A DNA stretch of 64,000 nt from NCBI RefSeq assembly GCF_000807255.1, contig NZ_CP009268.1, positions 2,510,384 through 2,574,383 on the forward strand, given 5' to 3'. Position 1 is the first letter of the stretch. Each line of letters starts with the position of its first letter. Positions 34,744-43,375 of the stretch are shown here, piece after piece. Below the pieces are notes generated by a model. That model saw only the letters and a program-made list of their open reading frames with translations. It was not told the DNA's origin and made no database searches. Made by a program: the position numbers and the translations under genes. Source of the DNA: Clostridium pasteurianum DSM 525 = ATCC 6013 (GTDB lineage Bacteria; Bacillota; Clostridia; Clostridiales; Clostridiaceae).

Positions 34744-36240
34744 ATGTCATTAACAAATAAAAATATTGAAAATACTGTAGATAAAAATTATAAGCTATAT
34801 ATTGGGGGCAAATGGATTGACAGCACTGAAAAAAGTACTATTAAGGCCTATAATCCATCGAATGGTAAATTTCTCTCTGAATTTACAGACGCTAGCAATG
34901 ACGATGTGGATAAAGCCGTAGATTCAGCTTGGAAAGCTTTTCACGAATGGAAAAAAGTAAGTCGTGAGGAAAGAAGTAAAATTCTTTTAAAAATCGCTGA
35001 TTTAATTGAAGAAAATTTAGAACACTTAGCTCTAGTAGAAACCCTTGATAACGGAAAACCTTTAAGAGAAACTCTAAATATAGATGTACCAGCCAGTGCA
35101 GATCATTTTAGATATTTTGCAGCTGCTATAAGAACAGAAGAAGGAACTGCCCAAGATATAGATAATAGCACATTGAGCATAGTTTTAAAAGAACCTATTG
35201 GTGTAGTTGGTCAGGTAATTCCCTGGAATTTCCCACTGCTCATGGCAGCTTGGAAAATAGCACCAGCCCTTGCAGCAGGAGATACCATAGTTATTCACCC
35301 ATCATCATCTACTTCTCTAAGCCTTTTGGAACTTGTAAAAACTATAGGTGATGTACTTCCTGCAGGAGTATTGAATCTAATTACAGGAAAAGGTTCTAAA
35401 TCTGGAGATTATATGCTTAAACACAAAGGCTTCAGTAAACTTGCTTTTACTGGTTCTACAGAAATAGGTTATGAAGTTGCAAAGGAAGCTGCCAATAAAC
35501 TTATACCTGCTACTTTAGAATTAGGTGGTAAATCTGCAAATATATTTTTTGATGATGCTCCTTTTGAAAAAGCTATTGAAGGTGCTCAACTTGGAATACT
35601 TTTCAATCAAGGTCAAGTTTGCTGTGCCGGCTCAAGATTATTTGTTCAAGAAGGCATTTATGATAAATTCCTCGCCTCTTTAAAAGAAGCCTTTGAAAAA
35701 GTAAAAGTAGGTCTTCCTTGGGATAATGAAACTCAAATGGGTGCTCAAGTAAATCATGGTCAATTAGAGAAGATATTAAATTACGTGGATATTGGCAAAA
35801 AAGAAGGTGCTTCTCTTATAACTGGCGGCTATAAGGTTAATGAAGGTGAGCTTTCATCTGGAGAATTTATTAAACCAACAATTCTTGCAGATGCTACAAA
35901 TACCATGAGAATAGCCCAGGAGGAAATATTTGGTCCTGTAGCTACAGTTATAAAGTTTAAAGATGAGGCTGAAGTTATAAGGCTTGCAAATGAATCTGAA
36001 TATGGTCTTGGTGGTGCAGTATGGACTACAAATATAAATAGAGCCTTAAGAGTAGCTAAAGCCGTAGAAACAGGTAGAATGTGGGTTAACACTTACAATC
36101 AATTACCTGCTGGTGCTCCTTTTGGTGGATATAAAAAATCTGGAATAGGCAGAGAAACTTATAAATCAATTTTGGATGCCTATACTCAGACCAAAAATAT
36201 ATTTATAAATATTTCAGATGACAAGATAGGTTTATATTAA
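34744..36240 (+). CDS. NAD(P)-dependent aldehyde dehydrogenase
   Basis: 498 residues, the usual class length. WNFPLLMAAWKIAPALAAG, the glutamate motif LELGGKSAN and the cysteine motif FNQGQVCCAGSRL are intact, as is the C-terminal APFGGYKKSGIGRE. It oxidises an aldehyde to the acid with NAD(P). The sequence resembles betaine/phenylacetaldehyde-type enzymes, but the substrate is not predictable. Monocistronic with GGGGTGG and a terminator. Confidence 0.93.
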   Translation: MSLTNKNIENTVDKNYKLYIGGKWIDSTEKSTIKAYNPSNGKFLSEFTDASNDDVDKAVDSAWKAFHEWKKVSREERSKILLKIADLIEENLEHLALVETLDNGKPLRETLNIDVPASADHFRYFAAAIRTEEGTAQDIDNSTLSIVLKEPIGVVGQVIPWNFPLLMAAWKIAPALAAGDTIVIHPSSSTSLSLLELVKTIGDVLPAGVLNLITGKGSKSGDYMLKHKGFSKLAFTGSTEIGYEVAKEAANKLIPATLELGGKSANIFFDDAPFEKAIEGAQLGILFNQGQVCCAGSRLFVQEGIYDKFLASLKEAFEKVKVGLPWDNETQMGAQVNHGQLEKILNYVDIGKKEGASLITGGYKVNEGELSSGEFIKPTILADATNTMRIAQEEIFGPVATVIKFKDEAEVIRLANESEYGLGGAVWTTNINRALRVAKAVETGRMWVNTYNQLPAGAPFGGYKKSGIGRETYKSILDAYTQTKNIFINISDDKIGLY

Positions 36241-36262
36241 TCTTTTGAATAGATAAAATACT

Positions 36263-36300
36263 ACTGCGTTACAATATTCCGCATTGTGACGCAGTTTTTT
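36263..36300 (+). terminator. Terminator of aldehyde dehydrogenase
   Basis: ACTGCGTTACAAT (36263-36275) and ATTGTGACGCAGT (36283-36295) with one wobble, followed by TTTTT. Confidence 0.88.
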
Positions 36301-36337
36301 AAGTTAATAAAAAATATAAATATATTTTTATAGGAAT

Positions 36338-36446
36338 TATATATAGTGAAACTACATCCAAGCTTAAAATTAATAGATACAAATATAGTATTATTAAGGC
36401 TTACAAATTTTTTAGTTTTAGTTTGAAACTAATTTCACTATATATA
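36338..36446. repeat. Inverted-repeat-bounded 109-bp segment
   Basis: TATATATAGTGAAA (36338-36351) and TTTCACTATATATA (36433-36446) enclose about 80 bases with an inner imperfect pair AAGCTTAA / TTAAGGCTT. It looks like a small non-coding stem-loop or a miniature mobile element. The rest of the 600-base gap (36241-36849) is AT-rich and without genes. Confidence 0.45.
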
Positions 36447-36764
36447 TCCAAATTTATAATTTTAAAATACAAAGTTTAAGATATATTTATAATCAAAAAT
36501 TTTTAATTAAAGACTCAGATATCTATATGTAACTCAGATGAATAATAATTAATATTAATTTTTTGTTAACATCAAGTATTATAAAATATTCATATCACAT
36601 AAAAATAAAATAAATTGATTCTAAATATTAATTTAAAGGACTTTTTTGTTATAAAATTATCATTAATAATACTTATTTTCTTTAAAAAATATCCTGTTTT
36701 GTAGAAGATGAAAGTGTTACTGGTAGTAATTATATAGGCTTATTCTAATCTTCTTTTAATCAAA

Positions 36765-36804
36765 GATAGAGAAATTTATAATATACATTATAAATTTCTC
36801 TATC
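36765..36804 (-). terminator. Terminator of ArsC-like gene
   Basis: A perfect 18-bp stem (36765-36782 with 36787-36804, starts GATAGAGAAATT) with a four-base loop. TTTGATT follows on the minus strand. Confidence 0.7.
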
Positions 36805-36849
36805 CCACAATTTTAATAAATTTTCTATTCTTTTTCATTACAACTCATT

Positions 36850-37272
36850 CTATGAATTTTTTTCACAAATACTAGCTTCAGTTTTTCCCTGACACTTAGT
36901 CAAATCTTCTTCTGGAATATTATACAATCCTATCAATTCCTTTAAATATTCAACATTAAATCCTGCTACTAATTTATCACCTACTATCATGAGAGGTCTC
37001 TTAATCAGTAGTGGATCACTGCAAAGCAGTTCAAGAGCTTTATCCTCAGGTAAACTTCCTGGAATTACAGTACCATTTTTAACAGCTACAGCATTTTTAT
37101 TATACCACTCTTTAACATTTAATCCCTTTAAATACGGATAGAGTGTATCTGGTGTCCACTTTTCATCTAAAATAGATCTTTCTTCTATCTCATGACCTGA
37201 AGAGATAAGTAATTGCTTTTGCATTATCCCTCCTCTACAGCCTGGTTTAGTATAAAAAACAATATGAGCCAT
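36850..37272 (-). CDS. ArsC/Spx-like thioredoxin-fold protein (nitrogenase-associated type)
   Basis: 140 residues of the ArsC/Spx fold. YTKPGCRGGIMQKQLL places one cysteine (Cys12) at the ArsC active-site position; KRPLMIVGDKLVAGFN is the usual C-terminal signature. The GC-RGG spacing and length resemble the family annotated nitrogenase-associated protein (TIGR01616) more than arsenate reductase or Spx. A nitrogenase-like pair lies 6 kb away, which makes the link interesting. A 49-codon Cys-containing gene is 63 bases upstream. SD AGGGGGA. Confidence 0.75.
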   Translation of the reverse strand: MAHIVFYTKPGCRGGIMQKQLLISSGHEIEERSILDEKWTPDTLYPYLKGLNVKEWYNKNAVAVKNGTVIPGSLPEDKALELLCSDPLLIKRPLMIVGDKLVAGFNVEYLKELIGLYNIPEEDLTKCQGKTEASICEKNS

Positions 37273-37335
37273 TTATGTTATTTCCCCCTTGCAGTAAAAT
37301 AATTTTATATAATGTTTTAAATTTAAATTTTTATA

Positions 37336-37485
37336 CTATTCTTGAAAATATGAAAAGTTACAAGGTTCACCTTCACAATTCATAACTATTTCATCTTCTT
37401 CAGGAATGAAAATATTTTTATCTTCCAAAAGGTTTTTATCTACTTTTATATCTTTATCTAAATCTTTATTATTATTATTATTCAT
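37336..37485 (-). CDS. Small acidic Cys-containing protein (49 aa)
   Basis: A 49-residue frame beginning MNNNNNKDLDKD and ending NCEGEPCNFSYFQE. AGAGGTGA lies nine bases before the ATG. It has two cysteines four residues apart and an acidic body. It runs in the same direction as the ArsC-like gene and may be cotranscribed. I recognise no family; it could be a small redox or metal-binding partner. Confidence 0.5.
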   Translation of the reverse strand: MNNNNNKDLDKDIKVDKNLLEDKNIFIPEEDEIVMNCEGEPCNFSYFQE

Positions 37486-37695
37486 AACAATCACCTCTAA
37501 AATAATTTTTAATTAATATTAGTTATTATCTAATATTAATTTTATCATAATTTCAATATTTTTCAATAGCTTTTTTAATTTTTGTACAAATAAATTAAGT
37601 GTATTAACTTCTAATTTAATAAAAGTAGAAATACAAAATTTTAATTTTATACCAATCAACAATAGTATTGGAACGACCTTAATTAGATAAAATAA

Positions 37696-37729
37696 AAAAT
37701 CATCTATAAATGAACTTATAGATGATTTT
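37696..37729 (-). terminator. Terminator of AI-2E-type gene
   Basis: AAAATCATCTATAA (37696-37709) pairs perfectly with TTATAGATGATTTT (37716-37729); a T-rich run follows on the minus strand. Confidence 0.8.
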
Positions 37730-37739
37730 CACTAATTCT

Positions 37740-38852
37740 TTAATACTTGAAAAGATGGATTACTCCCTCATCATTCATATTTTTTAATATGGTTACTAGA
37801 ATAGGTAGAAGAAATAATCCGATGAATCCAAATAATTGTGCACCAACAAACATACACATCAATGTAACAAGTGGATGAAGTCCTATCTGATTACCCACTA
37901 CCTTTGGTTCTAAAGTCTGCCTTATTACAAGCACCACCAAATATAAAACAACTAATCCTATAGCTAAACCTACATTTCCAGTAATAATACATATAGCTGC
38001 CCAGGGCAGCAGAACTCCTCCAGTACCCAAAATTGGCAATATATCTATTATAGCAATTAGTGCTGCAAATAAAATTGAGTTAGGTATTTTTAATATAGTT
38101 AATCCTATAGATAATTCTATAAATGTAATCATAATCAAAATGGCATAGGCTCTTATGAACTTGAAAATTGTATCCACACCATTTTTTTTAACATTTAATA
38201 TTATATTCTGATTCTTTTCTGAAAACTGCATTAATATAAATTTAGTTATCTTGCTATAATCAATTGTAAAAAAGAAAGATGCTACGATAGTAAATAAAAA
38301 TCTTATAAAAAATGATGGTATTCCTCCTGCAACACTCATAATAGCCTTCATAACCGTTGAAGACATAGATTTTACAAAGGAAAGTATAGAATCATTTATG
38401 CTTTCAAAACTATTAGCTATCCAAATATCCATTTGAGGTGCGGTTTTCCTTAGCCATATTACAACATCATTTAATACAGGTTCTATAGTATTAACATAAA
38501 ATTGAGGTAAATTATAAAACATTTCTTTTGTATAAGTATATATTTTCACCCCAAACATACTAATAATCAAAAAAAATAACAAATAAAAAACTATTAATAC
38601 CACTGCCGAAATTTTAACTCTTTTTATTTTAATTTTTTTACTGATAAAATTTATAATAGGTTTTAAAATTAAAGCAATAAAAAATCCAATAATAAAGGGC
38701 ATAAATAGTGGAATTACATATTTTAAAATAACAAATATCAATGCCGCTATAACTAAAATATATGCCAGCTTTATTATAAAGTTCTTTTGTCTTTCAGTAT
38801 TCATCTTTCGTACCTGTTTTATAAATACAGGCTCCTTCACCTCTTCTTCCAC
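37740..38852 (-). CDS. AI-2E/PerM family membrane protein (YtvI-like)
   Basis: 370 residues from a GTG start; an internal ATG at 38804 is also possible and the ribosome binding sites do not decide it. Eight or so membrane helices surround a central soluble loop. MPFIIGFFIALILKPIINF near the start and LGTGGVLLPWAAI with LEPKVVGNQIGLHPLVTL near the end are family motifs. The closest clostridial type is the sporulation membrane protein YtvI. Transport of autoinducer is not implied. Confidence 0.85.
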   Translation of the reverse strand: MEEEVKEPVFIKQVRKMNTERQKNFIIKLAYILVIAALIFVILKYVIPLFMPFIIGFFIALILKPIINFISKKIKIKRVKISAVVLIVFYLLFFLIISMFGVKIYTYTKEMFYNLPQFYVNTIEPVLNDVVIWLRKTAPQMDIWIANSFESINDSILSFVKSMSSTVMKAIMSVAGGIPSFFIRFLFTIVASFFFTIDYSKITKFILMQFSEKNQNIILNVKKNGVDTIFKFIRAYAILIMITFIELSIGLTILKIPNSILFAALIAIIDILPILGTGGVLLPWAAICIITGNVGLAIGLVVLYLVVLVIRQTLEPKVVGNQIGLHPLVTLMCMFVGAQLFGFIGLFLLPILVTILKNMNDEGVIHLFKY

Positions 38853-38887
38853 TCAATATATTTTCTAATCAAAACTTTTGTTTTATA

Positions 38888-39658
38888 TTAAAATATATCT
38901 TTTAAAAATATCCAATTTGAATTTGTAGACAACTCTTGATTATAGCTATATCCATAATCAAAATCTTTTAACTTTTCAGGATCTTCAATATAATTTTCTG
39001 ACATATACCTAACCATAAGCCCCCTTGCCCTCTTAGCATTAAAAGGAATAATTTTATATTTACCATTTCTGTATTCCTTAAAAATTATATTTATAATACT
39101 TCCTTTAAATTTATTCACATCTATAACCTGTGAATATTCTTTAGAAGACAAATTTATTAAAATATCATCCTTTTGTTCCTTTATCTCCTCATTAAAATAA
39201 TCTGTAATTTTTTCTCTCCAAAAATCATATAAATCATTTCCTCTAGAATTTTTCAACTTAATGCCCATTTCTAACCTATAAGGCTTTATTATATCAAAAG
39301 GTCTTAAAATTCCATATAATCCAGATATAATTCTTAAATGCCTTTGCATAAAATTCAGTGCCCTAGAATCCAGTTCTTCTGCATTTATTTGTTTATAAAC
39401 TTCACCGTCATAATAAGCTATGGCTCTTTTCGAATTAACTTTATCATGGATACTTTTCCATCTATGATACCTTACAATATTTAATTCCGATAATTTATCA
39501 CTTATCTTCATTAAACTTGAAAGTTGTACAGGGTCATATTTTTTAAGCTCCCCAATTAGAGTTTCAGCTTCTCCAATAAATATAGGCTTAGTGTATACAG
39601 TAGCAGCTATATGCTTATGTTCATTCATGCTTTTAGCTGGTGCAATTATCCATATCAT
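38888..39658 (-). CDS. yaaA: YaaA family peroxide stress/DNA-binding protein
   Basis: 256 residues matching UPF0246/DUF328 across its length: IIAPAKSMN at the start, AYYDGEVYKQI, ISGLYGILRPFDIIKPYRLE and FNAKRARGLMVRYM. In E. coli YaaA lowers free iron during peroxide stress and binds DNA. Monocistronic, with an SD-like GGAGGT before the ATG. Confidence 0.92.
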   Translation of the reverse strand: MIWIIAPAKSMNEHKHIAATVYTKPIFIGEAETLIGELKKYDPVQLSSLMKISDKLSELNIVRYHRWKSIHDKVNSKRAIAYYDGEVYKQINAEELDSRALNFMQRHLRIISGLYGILRPFDIIKPYRLEMGIKLKNSRGNDLYDFWREKITDYFNEEIKEQKDDILINLSSKEYSQVIDVNKFKGSIINIIFKEYRNGKYKIIPFNAKRARGLMVRYMSENYIEDPEKLKDFDYGYSYNQELSTNSNWIFLKDIF

Positions 39659-39787
39659 TTAAGTAGATTACCTCCAAATACATTTTATACCAATCTATAT
39701 AAACAACTTTATACTAATTATACTATATAATAACTATTACATCTAATTAAAATTAAAAAATCCTTTTAACACTTATAGATAATAGAT

Positions 39788-41311
39788 TTAGAATCCAAAT
39801 ACCGGCCCCATAAAATAAGCAAATATTCCTAGTACTATTACATAAACTACACAAAATTTTAGTGTTGAATTTAATATCTTTCCCTCTTTTCCTGCTATAC
39901 CCGTAGCAGCTGTTGCTACAGCTATACTTTGAGGTGATATCATCTTTCCAGCCGTTGCCCCTCCAGTATTAGCTGCTGCAAGCCAATAAGGATTTAATCC
40001 TAAAGATTTTGCCATTTCAACTTGAAGACCGCCAAATAAAACATTAGCAGAGGTATCACTTCCGGTTACAAAGGTTCCAAGAGCACCAATTAACGGAGCT
40101 ATTACTGGATAAAACTTTCCTGTTCCTGACACTAATACAACAGCTATGGATTTTACCATTCCAGAATACCCCATAACTTTTGCTAATGCCAGTATTGATA
40201 TTATTGTAATTGTAGATTTACTCATCTGTTTAATTGTATTTATAAAAACCTTTACTATTTCTTTAACACTAGCTCCTTGAATCAATCCTCCAATAAAAGT
40301 AGCTATTATAATCAATGTTCCTGGATTTAAAATCCATAAAAATGAATAGGCTTTGGCACCCTTACCTGTATAAATTTGAACCGATGTCTGAATATTTGAT
40401 AATGTAATACTTATTGGCTTAAATAAAGGGCTGGTAAATATAATAAATATAAAAATCAAAATAAATGGTATCCATGCCAGAAATCCCTCTTTAAGAGATA
40501 CTCTATCAACTTTTTTCAATGAGGAAGTCTTATAAAATACTTTAGTTATCCCTACAGTAACTATCAAACAAATAACAGAACCTAGTATTGCAGGTAATTC
40601 TGCTCCCAGGTATTTAGCAGCTATAATCTCGGGGATTGCAAAAGAAAGTCCTGAAGCCAAAGATATAAAAAATACTCCTTTTATAGCTTTAACACTTTTA
40701 CCCGTCAGCATAACTAATATTATTGGAACTATAATAATTAATAGTGCCAATTGTATCCCAACGGCATAACTTAACATATTCACATCTATATTGGTTATCT
40801 TAGCAAGTGTAGAAACGGGAAGTCCTATAGCCCCAAAAGCTGTAGGTGTTGTATTTGCAATCAAACATATAATTGCTGCAAATACTGGATTAAAGCCAAG
40901 AGCTGCCATTATACTAGCCGGTATGGCTACTGCCGTTCCAAACCCTGCAATAGCTTCAAGAAAACCGCCAAATCCCCAGGCAAGAATGAGAACCAAAATT
41001 CTTTTATCTGTAGTAATACCTGTCATCATCTTTTTAATGACATCCATACTTTTAGTATACACAGATAGGTTATAAGTAAATACAGCAGCAATTATTACAA
41101 GCATTATAGGCCATATTGCCATTGCTACTCCTTCTAAAGAAGCAGTTATTGATTCTACTAAAGGCATTTTCCAGACAAATATAGCTAAAATTATAGTTAT
41201 AAACAGTGTAGCAGGACATGTCTTGTGACCTGGCATTTTCAGTACTACTAGAGAAATCAGCAGCCATATAATTGGAATAAGCGCAATAAAAAATAATAAA
41301 TAAGCATTCAT
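39788..41311 (-). CDS. lctP: L-lactate permease family transporter
   Basis: 507 residues from the ATG at 41311, chosen because GGGGGGA precedes it. About 12-14 membrane helices; LAWGFGGFLEAIAGFGTAVA, GTFVTGSDTSANVLFGGLQ and AANTGGATAGKMISPQSIAVA are diagnostic of LctP. It takes up lactate (and glycolate) with protons. No lactate dehydrogenase operon is adjacent. A hairpin with terminator features lies in its leader, suggesting attenuation. Confidence 0.95.
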   Translation of the reverse strand: MNAYLLFFIALIPIIWLLISLVVLKMPGHKTCPATLFITIILAIFVWKMPLVESITASLEGVAMAIWPIMLVIIAAVFTYNLSVYTKSMDVIKKMMTGITTDKRILVLILAWGFGGFLEAIAGFGTAVAIPASIMAALGFNPVFAAIICLIANTTPTAFGAIGLPVSTLAKITNIDVNMLSYAVGIQLALLIIIVPIILVMLTGKSVKAIKGVFFISLASGLSFAIPEIIAAKYLGAELPAILGSVICLIVTVGITKVFYKTSSLKKVDRVSLKEGFLAWIPFILIFIFIIFTSPLFKPISITLSNIQTSVQIYTGKGAKAYSFLWILNPGTLIIIATFIGGLIQGASVKEIVKVFINTIKQMSKSTITIISILALAKVMGYSGMVKSIAVVLVSGTGKFYPVIAPLIGALGTFVTGSDTSANVLFGGLQVEMAKSLGLNPYWLAAANTGGATAGKMISPQSIAVATAATGIAGKEGKILNSTLKFCVVYVIVLGIFAYFMGPVFGF

Positions 41312-41377
41312 AATTTTTCCCCCCATTTATATACTGAAACATTATTAAATATATTTATTCTGTAACTTTTTATTCTC

Positions 41378-41407
41378 ATACAAAAAGCGACTACGTCGCT
41401 TTTGTAT
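41378..41407 (-). terminator. Terminator-like hairpin in lactate permease leader
   Basis: AAAAGCGAC (41383-41391) and GTCGCTTTT (41395-41403), extended by ACA/TGT-type pairing, followed on the minus strand by TTTTTGTATG. It is 67 bases before the lctP start and about 390 bases after the truA terminator, so it would act on lctP's own leader transcript. Confidence 0.55.
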
Positions 41408-41800
41408 TTGTCGAATTATAGGCAGATCACTTATCTACAAATATTTGGATTACAGTAAAATATATTCCACACCTCTTATCATTTTCTAATCAGAAAGTAA
41501 TACAATTTGTTTAGTAATCGTTTTCACAAGAAATATAATTATATTGCAAATTAATATTAAAACTATAAATTCATTTCCATAATCTTACTTTACATTCCTA
41601 TAATATCATTATATTCAAATAACTTCAATAATAGTTATTTTTCAAACAATATAATATTATCTCAATATATTACGTAAATTCAGTTTCCTTTTAGCTTTTT
41701 ATGGTATAAAACTTTTTCTCTTATTTTATAATTTCTAAAAATCTATGCAATAATGTTAAATATTTAATTTACATATAATTTTTATCAATCAATTAATTTT

Positions 41801-41834
41801 AAAAAATGTTCAATATTAATATTGAACATTTTTT
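41801..41834 (-). terminator. Terminator of truA
   Basis: A perfect 34-base palindrome (17+17), AAAAAATGTTCAATATT and its inverse, overlapping the truA stop codon. Bidirectional by shape. Confidence 0.8.
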
Positions 41835-42553
41835 AGATACAAACCCTTTGAATAGGCTATAGGTCCATATTCTTCTCTTTTCTTTTCTCTTAGTATTTTT
41901 TGTATATCTACGGTACTAAGTTTACCCTTACCTGCCTCTAAGAGAGTTCCAACAATAATTCTTACCATATTAAGCAAAAATCCATTTGCATTTAATTCCA
42001 TTTCTATAATATTATCTTTTTCTAATATATTTATGTAATTCAAAGTTCTAATGGTAGATTTATTATTAGATTTTAAATTAGTAAAGCTCTTAAAATCATG
42101 AGTTCCAATTAAAATCTCTGCTGCTTTTTTCATTTCCTTTAAATTAAGCTGCTCATCAGTATGATAAATATACTTTCTAGTAAATACATCTCTAAATTTA
42201 TTATTGTCTATTCTATACACATAAGTTTTGGATTTTGCATTGTATCTTGCATGAAACCTTTCATGAACATCTTCCATCTCTTTTACTACTATGTCTTCTG
42301 GCAAAAATTCATACAAGTAGTCAAGCATGGTATTTATAGTCAATTCACACTCTGTATGAAAATTTGCTATATAATTTTCAGCATGAACCCCTGCATCAGT
42401 TCTTCCGCAACCTATTACCTGTATGTTTTCTCCAGTCATTTTAGATAGTATATTTTCTATTTTATATTGTATAGTTGATTCACCATATTTTTGTTTCTGC
42501 CAGCCCTTATATCTACTTCCGTCATACTGAATTGTCATTTTTAAGTTTCTCAT
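41816..42553 (-). CDS. truA: tRNA pseudouridine(38-40) synthase TruA
   Basis: 245 residues. YDGSRYKGWQKQ near the start, the catalytic-aspartate motif GCGRTDAGVHA (Asp near 52), FHARYNAKSKTYVYRI and FLLNMVRIIVGTL are intact. It makes pseudouridine at tRNA positions 38-40. Here it is monocistronic rather than beside the ribosomal protein rplM-rpsI genes. SD AAAGGTGG. Confidence 0.96.
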   Translation of the reverse strand: MRNLKMTIQYDGSRYKGWQKQKYGESTIQYKIENILSKMTGENIQVIGCGRTDAGVHAENYIANFHTECELTINTMLDYLYEFLPEDIVVKEMEDVHERFHARYNAKSKTYVYRIDNNKFRDVFTRKYIYHTDEQLNLKEMKKAAEILIGTHDFKSFTNLKSNNKSTIRTLNYINILEKDNIIEMELNANGFLLNMVRIIVGTLLEAGKGKLSTVDIQKILREKKREEYGPIAYSKGLYLKNVQY

Positions 42554-42738
42554 ATAGTACCACCTTTAATCTATTTTATCTTCATTAAATACAAATTCCA
42601 CTGTATAATTTTATCACTGAATTGCTTATTATACAATTTAAATTCATACTGAAAAATTTATTTATCCAAGATATATTAACATTTTTCAATATTATTTAAT
42701 AAAATATATTGTAGTTAATTAAATTGGGGGTTAAATTA

Positions 42739-43263
42739 ATGTACCATTACTATCCTTTTACTTTTAATCCAGTTTATTCTCATATGTACCGAAATGACAA
42801 TACTATGCAAACTGATCCTTATACTTATCCTGGAAATCTTCCTGGTGCAATAAACCTTATTAAGGAAGCAGTATCTGGTGAAAGAGAAGATGAACTCTTT
42901 TATGATTATCTAATAAATACTGCCCCTACTCAGGAAGCCAAGAGTATAATTACAAGTATTAGAAACGATGAAATAAAGCATAATGGAATGTTTAGAAAAA
43001 TTTATACAGAATTAACCGGTCAAGTATTAACACCTGATGAAAATGTAAGCTTTGAAAAACCCCTATCATACTGTAGTGGAATTAAAAGAGCATTACAGGG
43101 AGAATTAGCGGCTGTTCAAAGATACAGAAGAATTCTTTTTGCTATGCAGAATAGAGTTCATATAAATATGCTTACGGAAATTATAACTGATGAACTTAGG
43201 CATGCAAATCTCTATAATTTTTTATTTACCTTAGGTAGATGTGCTGAACAAGATAAAAAATAA
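42739..43263 (+). CDS. Ferritin-like four-helix protein
   Basis: 174 residues from ATG 42739 (GGGGG upstream; the in-frame TTG at 42724 lies within that site). Repeated carboxylate/His patterns AVSGEREDELFYDYL, IRNDEIKHNGMF, LQGELAAVQRYRRIL and ITDELRHANLYNFL mark a ferritin-like diiron fold, possibly rubrerythrin-like without the rubredoxin part. The N-terminus is Tyr/Pro-rich (YHYYPFTFNP), as in some coat-associated proteins. Iron or peroxide handling is inferred. Confidence 0.8.
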   Translation: MYHYYPFTFNPVYSHMYRNDNTMQTDPYTYPGNLPGAINLIKEAVSGEREDELFYDYLINTAPTQEAKSIITSIRNDEIKHNGMFRKIYTELTGQVLTPDENVSFEKPLSYCSGIKRALQGELAAVQRYRRILFAMQNRVHINMLTEIITDELRHANLYNFLFTLGRCAEQDKK

Positions 43264-43280
43264 ATTGCATATAAAAAATA

Positions 43281-43324
43281 AGGCTGTTGCACTAGCATAA
43301 AAAATTATGCTAATGCGGCAGCCT
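43281..43324 (-). terminator. Terminator of the nitrogenase-like operon
   Basis: A 20-bp stem (43281-43300 with 43305-43324, outer AGGCTG/GCAGCCT, three wobbles). On the minus strand TTATTTTTTATATG follows, so it serves the operon that ends at 43376. Confidence 0.75.
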
Positions 43325-43375
43325 CTAAGACACATTCAAATAAACAACTAATCAGTATTCTAGTCTATTATATAT

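Noticed and set aside
36850-37272. Arsenate reductase (ArsC) or Spx
   Set aside because: No ars genes nearby, and the active-site surroundings and length fit the nitrogenase-associated subgroup better.
41070-41342. Small minus-strand frame overlapping the lactate permease start
   Set aside because: Alternative frame within the permease coding region, Cys/Tyr/Asn-rich in the way shadow frames are.
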